Assembly: GCA_047600605.1 (NCBI GenBank)
Contig: JASGKK010000001.1
Location: forward strand, 1,488,001 to 1,552,000
DNA from: CAYMZZ01 sp047600605
GTDB taxonomy: Bacteria; Bacteroidota; Bacteroidia; Chitinophagales; Chitinophagaceae
DNA length: 64,000 bases
Reading direction: 5' to 3'
Both the position numbers and the translations under genes were made by a program. Positions within the stretch are counted from its first letter, which is position 1. Each line of letters opens with the position of its first letter. Of this stretch, positions 44,038 to 53,475 are shown piece by piece. Below the pieces are notes generated by a model. It made no database searches, was not told the DNA's origin, and was given only the letters and a program-made list of their open reading frames with translations.

Positions 44038-44064
44038 TTCTCTTATTCTTATTATTTTAAACAA

Positions 44065-45042
44065 TCAGTTGACAACATGTTGCGGCCGGCCAGCCAGGGC
44101 AGCCCTGATATTGGCAACCACCGTATCCAGTAATCTCTTTCGTGCTTCTACCGCCGCCCAGGCCATATGCGGCGTGATAATGCAATTGGACAATCCCAGC
44201 AGCGGATTGGAAGCTGCCGGTGGTTCTGTACTTAACACATCAAGCAGGGCCGCCGCGGGTCTTCCGCTCTGCAGGGCCTGGCTCAATGCCGGCTCATCTA
44301 TCAGCCCGCCACGTCCAGTATTGATCAGCACTGCTGTTGGTTTCATCAATGCCAGCAACGATGCATTTACAAACCTGTCTGTTTGCGGTGTGAGCGGACA
44401 ATGCAGTGTTACAACATCACTTTCGCTAAACAATTCTTCTATTGATACCTGTCTTGCCGGATATTGTTTGGGTGTACGGGAAGAATAGATCACCTGCATG
44501 CCAAATGCAGTAGCCAGTGTGGCCACCCGTGTACCAATATGGCCCAGGCCTGCTATCCCCATCGTTTTACCAGCCAGTTCGGTTACAGGCGCCAGGCTAA
44601 AACTGAAATCGGGACTACTCACCCATTTTCCCTGCTGTACGGCAGCTGCATGTACAGCTATATGATTGGTATAATGCAGTAACATCGCCAGCACATGCTG
44701 GGCTACTGCGTTGGTGCTGTATTCCGGCACATTGCATACAGGAATACCGCGTGCGCGGGCCGCATCTGTATCTACATTATTATATCCCGTAGCAGTAACA
44801 CAGATCAGCCGGAGCGACTGTGCTGCTGCAATAACATCACTTCCTACAGGAGCCTTGTTGGTAAGAATAATATCGGCCTCACGACAGCGGTCAACCATGT
44901 CGGCCGGTGCTGTGCGATCATAAAACACACATTCACCCAACTCCTGCAGCGGTGACCAGTCAAGGTCACCGGGATTGAGCGTAAAACCATCTGTTACGAC
45001 TATCTTAACCATCTTATTACGGTTTGCGTGTGTATTTGTCAT
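44065..45042 (-). CDS. D-isomer-specific 2-hydroxyacid dehydrogenase
   Basis: A 325-aa NAD(P)-dependent cytoplasmic enzyme. It has the Rossmann motif MGIAGLGHIGTRVATLA, the substrate-binding Arg in INTGRGGLIDEPAL and the catalytic His in IITPHMAWAA. This places it among glycerate/hydroxypyruvate/glyoxylate reductases. The ATG overlaps the stop of the SMP-30 gene (ATGA), so the two are coupled; an internal ATG at 45012 begins the conserved MVKIVVTDGF. Its substrate in a sugar locus might be a short keto acid from an oxidative sugar branch. Confidence 0.9.
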   Translation of the reverse strand: MTNTHANRNKMVKIVVTDGFTLNPGDLDWSPLQELGECVFYDRTAPADMVDRCREADIILTNKAPVGSDVIAAAQSLRLICVTATGYNNVDTDAARARGIPVCNVPEYSTNAVAQHVLAMLLHYTNHIAVHAAAVQQGKWVSSPDFSFSLAPVTELAGKTMGIAGLGHIGTRVATLATAFGMQVIYSSRTPKQYPARQVSIEELFSESDVVTLHCPLTPQTDRFVNASLLALMKPTAVLINTGRGGLIDEPALSQALQSGRPAAALLDVLSTEPPAASNPLLGLSNCIITPHMAWAAVEARKRLLDTVVANIRAALAGRPQHVVN

Positions 45043-46043
45043 CGCATACGTAAGCGCAGCACTTTGCTGTCGTTGGTAATATATAAGGTACGCTCATCTG
45101 CCGACAAAGCACAATTGGATGCCGGTCCGTTGAGTTTTATCTTTCCCAGCACCTTTCCTGTTTTATCAAATATCCAGATCCCTCCGGGACCCGAAGCAAA
45201 CACATTTCCCTTACTATCTGCCTTTAGTCCGTCAGGCAAACCGGTAGCGGTGGCCGCTGCGGCACGGGCATCGTAAAACAAACCGGCGGCACGCAGCGAA
45301 TCATTGGGCAGGCATTCATACCTGTACCAGTATGGTTTATCAGGATCGGAATTGGCCACAATCAACTGATTGGTTCCAGGCAGCAGGATGATACCATTGG
45401 GCCGGGTGAGCGAATCGATGAGCAGGAGTACAGTGCCATCCTTTTTCACTTTATACACACCCTGCCAGTTGAGTTCCCTGGCACTGTCTTCCATACCTTT
45501 TTCCAGGCCATAGGGCGGATCAGTAAAATAGAAATTACCCGCTGCATCCATCGCCACATCATTTGGACTATTGAAACGACGGCCTGTATAGCCGGCAGCC
45601 AGTGCGTGATAACGCGGTGCCGGCGCCTGGAGCGATGCATCCATTACAGCCAGTTGCCGGTTGCCATGCTGACACAATACCAGCCGGCCATTGCCATCGA
45701 GCAGCAATCCGTTTGATCCCATTTCTCCGCCCCGCGGCACCCCGGTTGTATTGCCCGAAGGTGTAAGAAATACTTTTACACCTTCCTTTTCGGACCAGCT
45801 GAAGATGGTGTCGCGCGGAACATCAGAAAAGATCAGCTGCTGCCGGCTTTCAAGCCATAGCGGACCTTCACTCCAGTCAAACCCTTCTGCTATCAGTTCA
45901 GGGCGTGCACCGGGTGCAATGATACTGTCCAGCGCTGCATCTCCCCGCTCAAGCATCCCTTCATATGGATAAGGCGATGTGCTTTTGCAGGCCTGCAATA
46001 AACAGAGACATGCCAGGTATTTCAGCAATCTTTTTCTGATCAT
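45039..46043 (-). CDS. SMP-30/gluconolactonase-family lipoprotein
   Basis: A 334-aa six-bladed beta-propeller with lipoprotein signal (MIRKRLLKYLACLCLLQACK; lipid on Cys19). Motifs: EGFDWSEGPLWLESRQQLIF (metal-ligand Glu), FNSPNDVAMDAAGNFYFTDP (Asn and Asp ligands) and ATATGLPDGLKADSKGNVF. Family members hydrolyse sugar lactones, Ca2+ or Zn2+ dependent. As a lipoprotein it acts in the periplasm or at the surface. It is translationally coupled to the dehydrogenase gene. Confidence 0.9.
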   Translation of the reverse strand: MIRKRLLKYLACLCLLQACKSTSPYPYEGMLERGDAALDSIIAPGARPELIAEGFDWSEGPLWLESRQQLIFSDVPRDTIFSWSEKEGVKVFLTPSGNTTGVPRGGEMGSNGLLLDGNGRLVLCQHGNRQLAVMDASLQAPAPRYHALAAGYTGRRFNSPNDVAMDAAGNFYFTDPPYGLEKGMEDSARELNWQGVYKVKKDGTVLLLIDSLTRPNGIILLPGTNQLIVANSDPDKPYWYRYECLPNDSLRAAGLFYDARAAAATATGLPDGLKADSKGNVFASGPGGIWIFDKTGKVLGKIKLNGPASNCALSADERTLYITNDSKVLRLRMR

Positions 46044-46054
46044 GACCGGTTATT

Positions 46055-47740
46055 TTACCAGAATATGGTGTAAAGCGCCGTGAGGATACCTCCTACGATC
46101 AATGCCCCGGCAGCAAAGGCCGGCGACATCCGGAACATACGGCGGTCCACTTCCAGTCCCTGGGGTCTGATTCCTTTTTTATTTTCTATTACACTGATCA
46201 GATACATACCGATGACAGCTATCAGGAAAACAAATCCCATACGGTCGATGAATGGAATTTCGTATAGCATGGTACCATCTTTCTGTTTTACCTGTTTCGA
46301 AAAACCTGTAGATGCAAGGAATTGCAGATCTACCAGCCGTGGCAGTATCTTAAACAGGATGGAAAGCGCAAAACCGCCCACTGTTGCAAACAAAGCTGCA
46401 TTGGATGTTGTCTTTTTCCAGAAGAAGCCCAAGAGGAACATGGCCAGAATGCCGGGCGATACAAAACCTGTATATTCCTGGATATACTCAAAGCCACCTT
46501 TTTTATCAATACCCAGGAAAGGAGCTATGACCACGGCCAGCAACATGGATACGATTACTGCCACGCGGCCGATCCACACCATGCGATTCTCATCGGCTTC
46601 AGGATTTATCTTCTTCTTATAGATATCCAGCGTGAAAATGGTAGCAATACTGTTTGCCTTACCCGCCAGCGAAGCCACAATAGCGGCTGTAAGTGCGGCA
46701 AATGCCAGCCCTTTCAGTCCGGCAGGCAGCAGGTTCAGCAATACCGGATATGCTTTATCCTGCACCAGTTCTCCATTGACCATCATTTCCTGCTGAAAGT
46801 ATCCGTTTTGATACAACACATATGCCGCAATACCGGGCAACACCACGATAATGGGCATGAGCAGTTTCAGGAATGCTGCAAACAACAACCCTTTGCGGGC
46901 TGTATCCAGGTCGGCTCCCAGTGCCCGTTGTGTGATATACTGGTTACAACCCCAGTAGTTGAGGTTTACGATCCACATACCGCCAATAAGGATACTCAGG
47001 CCCGGCAGGCTGATATAATGAGGATTATCCTTTTTAAATATCATATGGAAATGCTCATCGGCATGCTTGGTAAGCAGATTGAATCCTTCAACCACTCCGC
47101 TTCCGCCAAAATGTTTGGCTACCAGGTCGAGCGCCAGGTAGGTCGTCACCAGTCCGCCGAGGATCAGGAAAAACACTTGTATCACATCGGTATATCCGAT
47201 CACCTTCATCCCTCCCAGTGTAATGATAATGGCAAATACGGCCAGGAAGATCATACAGGCCGTAAGACTGATCCCTGAAATACTGCTGATGGCCAGTGCC
47301 CCCAGGAAGAGGATCGATGTAAGATTCACCACCACATACAGCAGCAGCCAGAATACGGCCATGATCATGGCTACGGTGCCGTTGTATCGCTGATGCAGAA
47401 ACTGCGGCATGGTATATATCTTATTCTTCAGGTATACGGGTATGAAGAAAATAGCTACTACCAGCAGGGTTGCGGCGGCCATCCACTCATAGGTAGAGAT
47501 AGCCAGCCCCATGGTAAATCCATTTCCGCTCATGCCAATAAACTGTTCCGCCGAAATATTCGATGCAATCAGTGAGGCGCCGATCGCCCACCAGGTAAGT
47601 GATCCTTCGGCCAGAAAATAATCATGCGACGCGGTGACTGTTGCCTTTTTCTTTCTGCGGTAAATCCAGTAACCGTAGCCTGCTACTATCACGAAATAGA
47701 TAAGGAATACGATGTAATCCTTTAAGTGGAGTGAATGCAT
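46055..47740 (-). CDS. Sodium:solute symporter (sugar SSS family)
   Basis: A 561-aa transporter with about 14 hydrophobic helices. The SSS motifs EGSLTWWAIGASLIASNISA, EQFIGMSGNGF and LTAAIVASLAGKANSIATIF (Na+-site helix) are present, as in SGLT-type Na+/sugar cotransporters. It lies between xylose isomerase and the lactonase and is a candidate for xylose or related sugar uptake. The start follows the typical short cytoplasmic MHSLHLKDYIVF. Confidence 0.9.
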   Translation of the reverse strand: MHSLHLKDYIVFLIYFVIVAGYGYWIYRRKKKATVTASHDYFLAEGSLTWWAIGASLIASNISAEQFIGMSGNGFTMGLAISTYEWMAAATLLVVAIFFIPVYLKNKIYTMPQFLHQRYNGTVAMIMAVFWLLLYVVVNLTSILFLGALAISSISGISLTACMIFLAVFAIIITLGGMKVIGYTDVIQVFFLILGGLVTTYLALDLVAKHFGGSGVVEGFNLLTKHADEHFHMIFKKDNPHYISLPGLSILIGGMWIVNLNYWGCNQYITQRALGADLDTARKGLLFAAFLKLLMPIIVVLPGIAAYVLYQNGYFQQEMMVNGELVQDKAYPVLLNLLPAGLKGLAFAALTAAIVASLAGKANSIATIFTLDIYKKKINPEADENRMVWIGRVAVIVSMLLAVVIAPFLGIDKKGGFEYIQEYTGFVSPGILAMFLLGFFWKKTTSNAALFATVGGFALSILFKILPRLVDLQFLASTGFSKQVKQKDGTMLYEIPFIDRMGFVFLIAVIGMYLISVIENKKGIRPQGLEVDRRMFRMSPAFAAGALIVGGILTALYTIFW

Positions 47741-47768
47741 ATGGAGCCTTTATCGTTGGTTTTAAAAA

Positions 47769-49098
47769 TTAAATATAACGGTTAATCAGGTTTTCGAACC
47801 ATTCCTGTTTGCCGCTGATAGTGGCAGGTTCGCCACTGGCTTCGGCAATACGGCGCAGGTCGGCCAGACCGAGTTGTCCTTGTTCAAAGGCCGCTCCGTC
47901 TCCGCTGTCAAAACTGGCATAACGATGCCTGCGGACTTTTTTATACTCAGAATGCTGTAATACTCTGTCTGCAATTATCAGCGCACGTGCAAAACTGTCG
48001 ATACCGCCAATATGGGCATGAAACAGATCTTCTGTATCAGTTGAATTGCGGCGGATCTTGGCGTCAAAGTTGATACCTCCGCCACCAAAGCCACCGGCTT
48101 CTACAATAATAAGCATGGCTTCTGCCAGCTCATTGATATTATTGGGAAACTGATCGGTATCCCAGCCATTCTGATAATCGCCGCGGTTGGCATCTATCGA
48201 ACCCAGCATACCTGTATCCGCTGCTATCTGCAGCTCATGTGTAAACGTATGACCGGCCAGTGTGGCATGATTTACTTCTATATTCAGTTTGAAATCCTGT
48301 AGCAGATCATACTGCCGCAGAAAACCGATCACGGTCTCCGAATCGTAATCATATTGATGTTTGCTGGGCTCGCAGGGTTTGGGTTCAATAAAGAAGGTAC
48401 CGCGGAAGCCCTGTGCCCGGGCATAATCCCTGGCTATCTGAAGGAAACGGGCCAAATGTTCCTTCTCTCTTTTCATGTCGGTATTGAGCAGGCTCATATA
48501 CCCTTCGCGTCCGCCCCAGAACACATAGTTTCCCCCCCCCCAGCGCGATGGTTGCATCGAGGGCGGCTTTTACCTGGGCTCCGGCATGTGCGAGCACGGC
48601 AAAGTCGGGATTCGTAGCCGCGCCATTCATATAGCGGCGGTTGGAAAACAGGTTGGCGGTACCCCACAGCAGTTTCACTCCGCTGCTTTTCTGTTTTTGC
48701 AGCAGGTAATCTGTAATATGCTGCAGGCGGCTTTCATTCTCCTTCACATCGCGTGTATAGTCTACGGCATCTACATCGTGAAAGCAGTAGTATTGAATAC
48801 CCAGCTTGGTGATAAATTCAAAAGCGGCATCTGCTTTGGCACGTGCACGTGCCAGCGGGTCGGCCGGTTCATCCCAGGCAAACAGGTGTGTGGGCTCGCC
48901 AAAAGGATCGGCACCACTGCCGCAGAAGGAATGCCAGTAAGCACAGGCAAAACGCAGCCAGTCCTGCATGGTCTTGCCGGCTACCACACGGCTGGCATCG
49001 TACCAGCGGTAAGCAAACGGATTATCTGTTTCAGGGCCTTCATATTTAATGGCCGGTATGCCTTTGAAATATTCTTTATCACCTGTGACTACTGACAT
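47769..49098 (-). pseudogene. xylA: Xylose isomerase, frameshifted in a run of ten G
   Basis: Two overlapping frames make one xylose isomerase of about 442 aa. The first (from 49098) has YYCFHDVDAVDYT (catalytic His/Asp) and runs to ALDATIALGG; the second continues NYVFWGGREGYMSLLNTD, then FFIEPKPCEPSKHQ (metal Glu), EVNHATLAGHTFTHE and DANRGDYQNGWDTDQFP. The switch is at the C run 48532-48541 (ten G on the coding strand). With nine G the frame is restored. All catalytic and metal residues are otherwise intact. The enzyme converts xylose to xylulose and lies directly before (downstream of) xylulokinase in the operon. It may be a true slippage variant or a sequencing error. Confidence 0.9.
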
Positions 49099-49133
49099 GG
49101 GTATGATTTATTTTTTGTAATGAAATTTGTTTT

Positions 49134-50621
49134 TTATTCCGGTTGCTCCAGGTGCAGTTGCAACCAGTGTTTCCAACGGATATATCCCTGCTCAAGCGCC
49201 GGCTGATGCGATGGATCGATCCGTGCTGTTGGCTTCCGCAACATGGCCGCCTCTGCGGCAGACGCATATACCCCCGCTCCGATACCTGCTCCCAGCGCAG
49301 CTCCGAAACTTCCATCACCTTCAAAAAACTCTACACTCACCTGGTTAATATCGGCAAATGCCTGGGCAAACAGGGGGCTCAGAAACAGGTTGGCGCGCGA
49401 CGCACGCACTACCTGTGCCGGCACACCGTTTTCCTTCATAATATCCACTCCATACCGAAACGCGCAGGCAATGCCTTCCTGTACAGCCCGGACCATATGC
49501 GACCGGCTATGTTTATTCAGATCTATGTTATGAAAATGAGCCCCGGTGATCCTGTTTTGCAGCATCCGTTCAGCTCCATTCCCAAACGGAATCGCCAGCA
49601 ACCCACCTGATCCCGAAGGAGCGGCAGCGGCCAGCTCATTAAGCTGCGGATAGCTGAGTGCACTGCCGGTTATATCTTTTATCCATTTCTGGAAAATACC
49701 CGTGGCATTTATACAAAGCAACAGCCCGATGCGCGGATCGGTCGTGGTATGATTTACGTGGGCAAAGCTATTGATACGCGAAAGAGCATCGCCGGCCAGG
49801 TTGTCGGCCACAGCATATACCACCCCCGATGTACCGGCTGTAGCAGCCAGTTCTCCCGGAGCCAGCACATTCAGTGCAAGTGCATTGTTGGGCTGATCGC
49901 CGGCTTTGTAGGTAACAGGTATGCCTGCCCGCAATTGCAGCGCTTCGGCCACATGAGGTAATAAACGTCCGTGTTCGGAAAAGAGCGGGGTCACAGGAGC
50001 TATCAGTGACTCGTTCAGCCCCCAGTATTTCAACAATTCTGCAGAGAGTGTTCCGTTCGCAAAATCCCAATACATGCCTTCTGACAAACCAGCTACCGTA
50101 CTGGTGCATTGTCCGGTAAGACGCATAGCCAGGAAATCGCCCGGCAGCATCATCTTATCTGCCGCTGCATACACTGCCGGTTCATTCTCCTTAACCCAGG
50201 CCAGCTTGCTGGCCGTAAAATTGCCGGGGGAATTAAGCAGATGCGTATTGCAATAAGCAGCCCCCAATGCACCGAATGCCTGATCGCCCAGGGCCACCGC
50301 CCGGCTATCGCACCAGATAATCGCAGGTCTTAATACACGTTGCTGCTTATCTGCCAGAACCAGACCGTGCATTTGATAGGCAATCCCAATAGCGCCTATA
50401 TCTGTTGCCCTGTAGCTGCCCGATGCATGACAACGCAGGATCGCTTTACCTGCATAATCCCACCACTGATCAGGATCCTGTTCGGCCCAGCCGGGCTGAG
50501 GTACCGAAATAGCCGCCTCTGTATCGGGATAACTGGCCGATGCCACACAACGCTGGGTGGCCGCATCTACTACTGATACTTTTACTGAAGAAGTTCCGAG
50601 GTCAATACCCAATAACAACAT
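49134..50621 (-). CDS. xylB: Xylulokinase
   Basis: A 495-aa FGGY-family kinase from the ATG at 50621 (MLLLGIDLGTSSVKVSVVD, the phosphate-binding motif); the frame is open six codons further up. Other motifs: IAYQMHGLVLADKQQ, the catalytic Asp in VTYKAGDQPNNALALN and the C-terminal VVRASRANLFLSPLFAQAFA. It phosphorylates xylulose after XylA. It is first in the xylose operon, 35 bases before xylA. Confidence 0.92.
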   Translation of the reverse strand: MLLLGIDLGTSSVKVSVVDAATQRCVASASYPDTEAAISVPQPGWAEQDPDQWWDYAGKAILRCHASGSYRATDIGAIGIAYQMHGLVLADKQQRVLRPAIIWCDSRAVALGDQAFGALGAAYCNTHLLNSPGNFTASKLAWVKENEPAVYAAADKMMLPGDFLAMRLTGQCTSTVAGLSEGMYWDFANGTLSAELLKYWGLNESLIAPVTPLFSEHGRLLPHVAEALQLRAGIPVTYKAGDQPNNALALNVLAPGELAATAGTSGVVYAVADNLAGDALSRINSFAHVNHTTTDPRIGLLLCINATGIFQKWIKDITGSALSYPQLNELAAAAPSGSGGLLAIPFGNGAERMLQNRITGAHFHNIDLNKHSRSHMVRAVQEGIACAFRYGVDIMKENGVPAQVVRASRANLFLSPLFAQAFADINQVSVEFFEGDGSFGAALGAGIGAGVYASAAEAAMLRKPTARIDPSHQPALEQGYIRWKHWLQLHLEQPE

Positions 50622-50791
50622 AATATGGCAACAAGACAAGTGGATGGGATTGGTGCGCCATCCGGCCCGGCCATAAACTTAGACTATATTGAGGAAAAAT
50701 GATACACATTTTACCCATTCATCGCGGAAGGATATGGGGATAATGGGGAAAAACCAGCAATCACGCTACCCTATCCCGGAGGAGGTGTTAA

Positions 50792-50826
50792 TAAAAAAAA
50801 AGCAGGCCGGTTTGAAAACCACCTGC
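50792..50826 (-). terminator. Orphan terminator upstream of xylB
   Basis: On the minus strand GCAGGTGGTTTTCA-AACCGGCCTGC folds into an interrupted stem followed by nine T residues. It stands 170 bases before the xylB start and is preceded by no gene, since the lipoprotein unit already ends at 51073-51105. Confidence 0.75.
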
Positions 50827-51072
50827 GTAGGTCTTGTTGACCGTTCACATGAGAAAACTATTTTGAACCCGTTGTGCGGTTAGAATCTGTTTCTTGCTAT
50901 AAAATTACAGGTTGAGCACTGACCTGACCAGGATAGCCTCGCTAAGGCATGAATAATACTGCCTGTAGCAGCAATCGCTCCCGCCGGCAATTAATAACAA
51001 ATGGTTGTACATACGAATACCCTTCAGTTCTGCTACTCCGGCTGTATCTGACTGCGCTATTCATACCGTCGC

Positions 51073-51105
51073 AAAAAAAGAGAGGCCTTTATTAAAAGCC
51101 CCTCC
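51073..51105 (-). terminator. Terminator of the SusCD unit
   Basis: On the minus strand GAGGGGCTTTT AAT AAAGGCCTCTC (one G/U-type mismatch region) is followed by TTTTTTT. It lies 31 bases past the stop of the lipoprotein gene. Confidence 0.82.
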
Positions 51106-51135
51106 TATTGTTGTTTAAGACAATCAACTCTGTTA

Positions 51136-51993
51136 TTATCTGCCCATCACATAGTCCATCCCATTTTCATAATAGTACAGTGATCCGCTGATCAACACCA
51201 GCACATCCAGCTTGAAGGTGATCCGTTCATTGCAGACAGAAAACTTGTTTGCCTGCCCGGGTTTCGTCCGTACATAAAATGGCTGACCGGCTGCATATTC
51301 TTTATTGGTGATCTGCAATGGAATTTCTGCTTTGGTATTTGTGGGATCCGTCCAGTCAAAATTGATCGTGACGGGTCCAAAGTAATCAAACAGGTTATTC
51401 ATCATGGCAGTAGCCGTAGTGGTGCCAGCCGTATGTGTCATGCTGCCGATACTGGTTGTATAGGGTCCGCTGCCACCTTCGAAGGTCTGTGTATAATTGC
51501 CCAGCAGGATGTTTATATCAGCTACTGCACCATCAAAGCAGGGACCGCGAAGTATTAGCTTCAATGTATCATTAAAAGACGCCGGCTTGATAGAGGGCGA
51601 CTTCAGTACGATCTGCAATGTATCTACACGGCCGGCAGTATACTGGCTGTAAATACCCTGCAGACCAAACTCAACCACAGCAGAACCGGCAGGTATCGTA
51701 ATGTTGCCGGATGTTATACCGGTAACATTATACTGAGTGCCGGGAGTTGCTCCTGTTGGTGAAGTGATCTCAATAGTAGCTGTACGATCCTCTTTAGATA
51801 CTGTTGTTACACCCAGCTTCACTGCAAATGTGGGGGCGGGATCTGTTTCAATAACATACCGCTGTGTTTTATCTCCGAGAAAATGTACTTCTTCGGGTGG
51901 TATAAACAGGTTGGATGCAGTCTTGGTACAACTCGTGACCATTGCCAGTGAACCTATCAGCAGCAATGCGGGTATGACAGAAAAACGATTCAT
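51136..51993 (-). CDS. Surface lipoprotein of the SusCD unit
   Basis: A 285-aa lipoprotein (MNRFSVIPALLLIGSLAMVT then SCTK; lipid on Cys22). The first 130 residues look like a DUF1735/Calx-beta-type Ig domain (TATIEITSPTGATPGTQYNV, TIPAGSAVVEFGLQG). The remainder is a beta-sandwich with YTQTFEGGSGPYTTSIGS. It follows SusD and probably sits at the cell surface as a glycan-binding accessory, like SusE/SusF. Confidence 0.8.
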   Translation of the reverse strand: MNRFSVIPALLLIGSLAMVTSCTKTASNLFIPPEEVHFLGDKTQRYVIETDPAPTFAVKLGVTTVSKEDRTATIEITSPTGATPGTQYNVTGITSGNITIPAGSAVVEFGLQGIYSQYTAGRVDTLQIVLKSPSIKPASFNDTLKLILRGPCFDGAVADINILLGNYTQTFEGGSGPYTTSIGSMTHTAGTTTATAMMNNLFDYFGPVTINFDWTDPTNTKAEIPLQITNKEYAAGQPFYVRTKPGQANKFSVCNERITFKLDVLVLISGSLYYYENGMDYVMGR

Positions 51994-52043
51994 ATATTAA
52001 ATAGATTGGGTTGGTAATAAAATTTTGTTACCGGCAACTATTA

Positions 52044-53447
52044 TTAATTATAGCCTGGATTGGGAACCATGTTGGGGTTAGCCAGTATTTCATCCTGTGG
52101 TATCGGCAATGTGAACCGGAAACTGTTGGCCGGTATGCTTTGCCAGTTGGGACTGTCTACATCGCTCGAGTTTCGTTGCATAGCCTGTCCCTGCCGCTTC
52201 AGGTCAAAGAAGCGGAATCCTTCCAGGAAGAGCTCCTTAAACCGCTCCTGCATGACGGCATTGATCAGTGCCTGTGCACTGCCAAAAGTTTCATCGGTAT
52301 AACCGGTGATCCGTTTTGCACGTAATGCATTAAGATCTGCCGCACCTGCGGTGATATTTGGCGTAGTGAGACGGGCATAAGCCTCGGCGCGGATCAGGTA
52401 CATCTCTGCTGTGCGAATGGCTTTGGCATCAACGATACGTCCGCCACGGGAAGATGTATAGAATTTGTTGACATACCGTTTGCCCGAAGCATTGCCGATA
52501 TAGGCTGCTTTGCGGATATCGGCGTCGTCGTAGCTGTTGTTGATCTTGTCAGAAGGCGAAAAGATCACATTGCCACTTGTAGCGGTCCACAGTGTACCCA
52601 GCGTAGCGGTATTTTCATAACGCAGGCGAAACAGTGTTTCGTTGGTATTCACATCGGTCCAGATACCTCTGAAATCGTCGCCGGTTACCAGAGGTTTGAT
52701 ACCGCTGCTGATAACCGTAGTAGCCAGATCAATGGCTTTTTGCCAGTCACCTTTATACAGGGCTACGCGTGCTTCAAAAGCGGCAATACTGATTTTATTC
52801 AGCGACAGATCGGTAAATGTACCGGCCGTCACATCGGGCAGCAGGCTTTTGGCTGTCTGAATATCTGCATCGATCTGCGCCAGCACTTCTGCTACTGTAT
52901 TGCGGGCGGGGCGGCCCAGCAATTCACTTTTGAGCATGACGGGCACACCCAGCGGATCGGCCGCATCATACTTCTTGCTGTACCAGTTGAGCAGATCAAA
53001 ATGTCCGATAGCCCTCAGCACGAGCAATTGTGCCTTGATAAGCGGGCGTTTTGCATCATCACCGGGATTTATTGCAGCCACCACTTCAATATTGGGCAGT
53101 ACCCGATTGACCTGGTCGATCAGCGTATAGAAGGAACCAAAGCCTGCCAGCACCTCACCACCTGTGGTTCCGTCAGTACCATACTGCAACCGGTAGGTAA
53201 ACTGACCAGAACCGCCATTGTCGGGTCCGAATTTTACTTCATCGGATGCCAGTGCAGATACGTACATGGACACAGGACGGGAATACCGTGCATAGGCTGC
53301 ATTCAGTCCTTTCTGCAGATCATCCACCGTTTCAAAAGCCTTTGTTTCATCCACGCTGTCTGTCGGGTCCAATGCCAGGTCTTTTTTGCAGGCAGCCAGC
53401 GCCAGTAAGAAAGCTGCGAGCAACAGGAATATATTTTTATTACGCAT
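52044..53447 (-). CDS. SusD/RagB-family nutrient-binding lipoprotein
   Basis: A 467-aa lipoprotein (signal LLLAAFLLALAACKKD; lipid on the Cys). It has the SusD TPR-like N-terminal half (ETVDDLQKGLNAAYARYSRP, LLVLRAIGHFDLLNWYSKKY) and the family C-terminus (RFKELFLEGFRFFDLKRQGQ, IPQDEILANPNMVPNPGYN). SusD covers the SusC pore on the cell surface and binds the oligosaccharide. It follows SusC by 28 bases. Confidence 0.95.
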   Translation of the reverse strand: MRNKNIFLLLAAFLLALAACKKDLALDPTDSVDETKAFETVDDLQKGLNAAYARYSRPVSMYVSALASDEVKFGPDNGGSGQFTYRLQYGTDGTTGGEVLAGFGSFYTLIDQVNRVLPNIEVVAAINPGDDAKRPLIKAQLLVLRAIGHFDLLNWYSKKYDAADPLGVPVMLKSELLGRPARNTVAEVLAQIDADIQTAKSLLPDVTAGTFTDLSLNKISIAAFEARVALYKGDWQKAIDLATTVISSGIKPLVTGDDFRGIWTDVNTNETLFRLRYENTATLGTLWTATSGNVIFSPSDKINNSYDDADIRKAAYIGNASGKRYVNKFYTSSRGGRIVDAKAIRTAEMYLIRAEAYARLTTPNITAGAADLNALRAKRITGYTDETFGSAQALINAVMQERFKELFLEGFRFFDLKRQGQAMQRNSSDVDSPNWQSIPANSFRFTLPIPQDEILANPNMVPNPGYN

Positions 53448-53475
53448 AGTTTAAATCTTGTTTCAGTTAGAGTAA

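Larger units (their letters stand above)
50622..51135. other. Intergenic region between SusCD unit and xylB operon
   Basis: This 514-base region has no credible gene. On the minus strand it holds the terminator of the SusCD unit (51073-51105) and a second terminator (50792-50826). The roughly 245 bases between them could carry a small RNA or an mRNA leader; they contain a GGTC-AACAA-GACC hairpin at 50828-50845. A near -7 box, TAAGTTTA, lies on the minus strand near 50672-50680. A 64-aa frame on the plus strand is rejected. Confidence 0.55.

Noticed and set aside
46322..47278. Plus-strand open frame (318 codons)
   Set aside because: Antisense to the sodium:solute symporter; low-complexity Cys/His/Gln-rich translation without a domain.
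50689..50883. Plus-strand 64-codon frame upstream of xylB
   Set aside because: Contains the terminator poly-A tract (KKKK) and has no homology pattern; it reads through an intrinsic terminator.
50827..51070. 6S, SRP, tmRNA or RNase P RNA
   Set aside because: Checked for the SRP apical loop, the tmRNA ends and the RNase P core motifs; none is present. It is left as an unassigned possible small RNA or leader.
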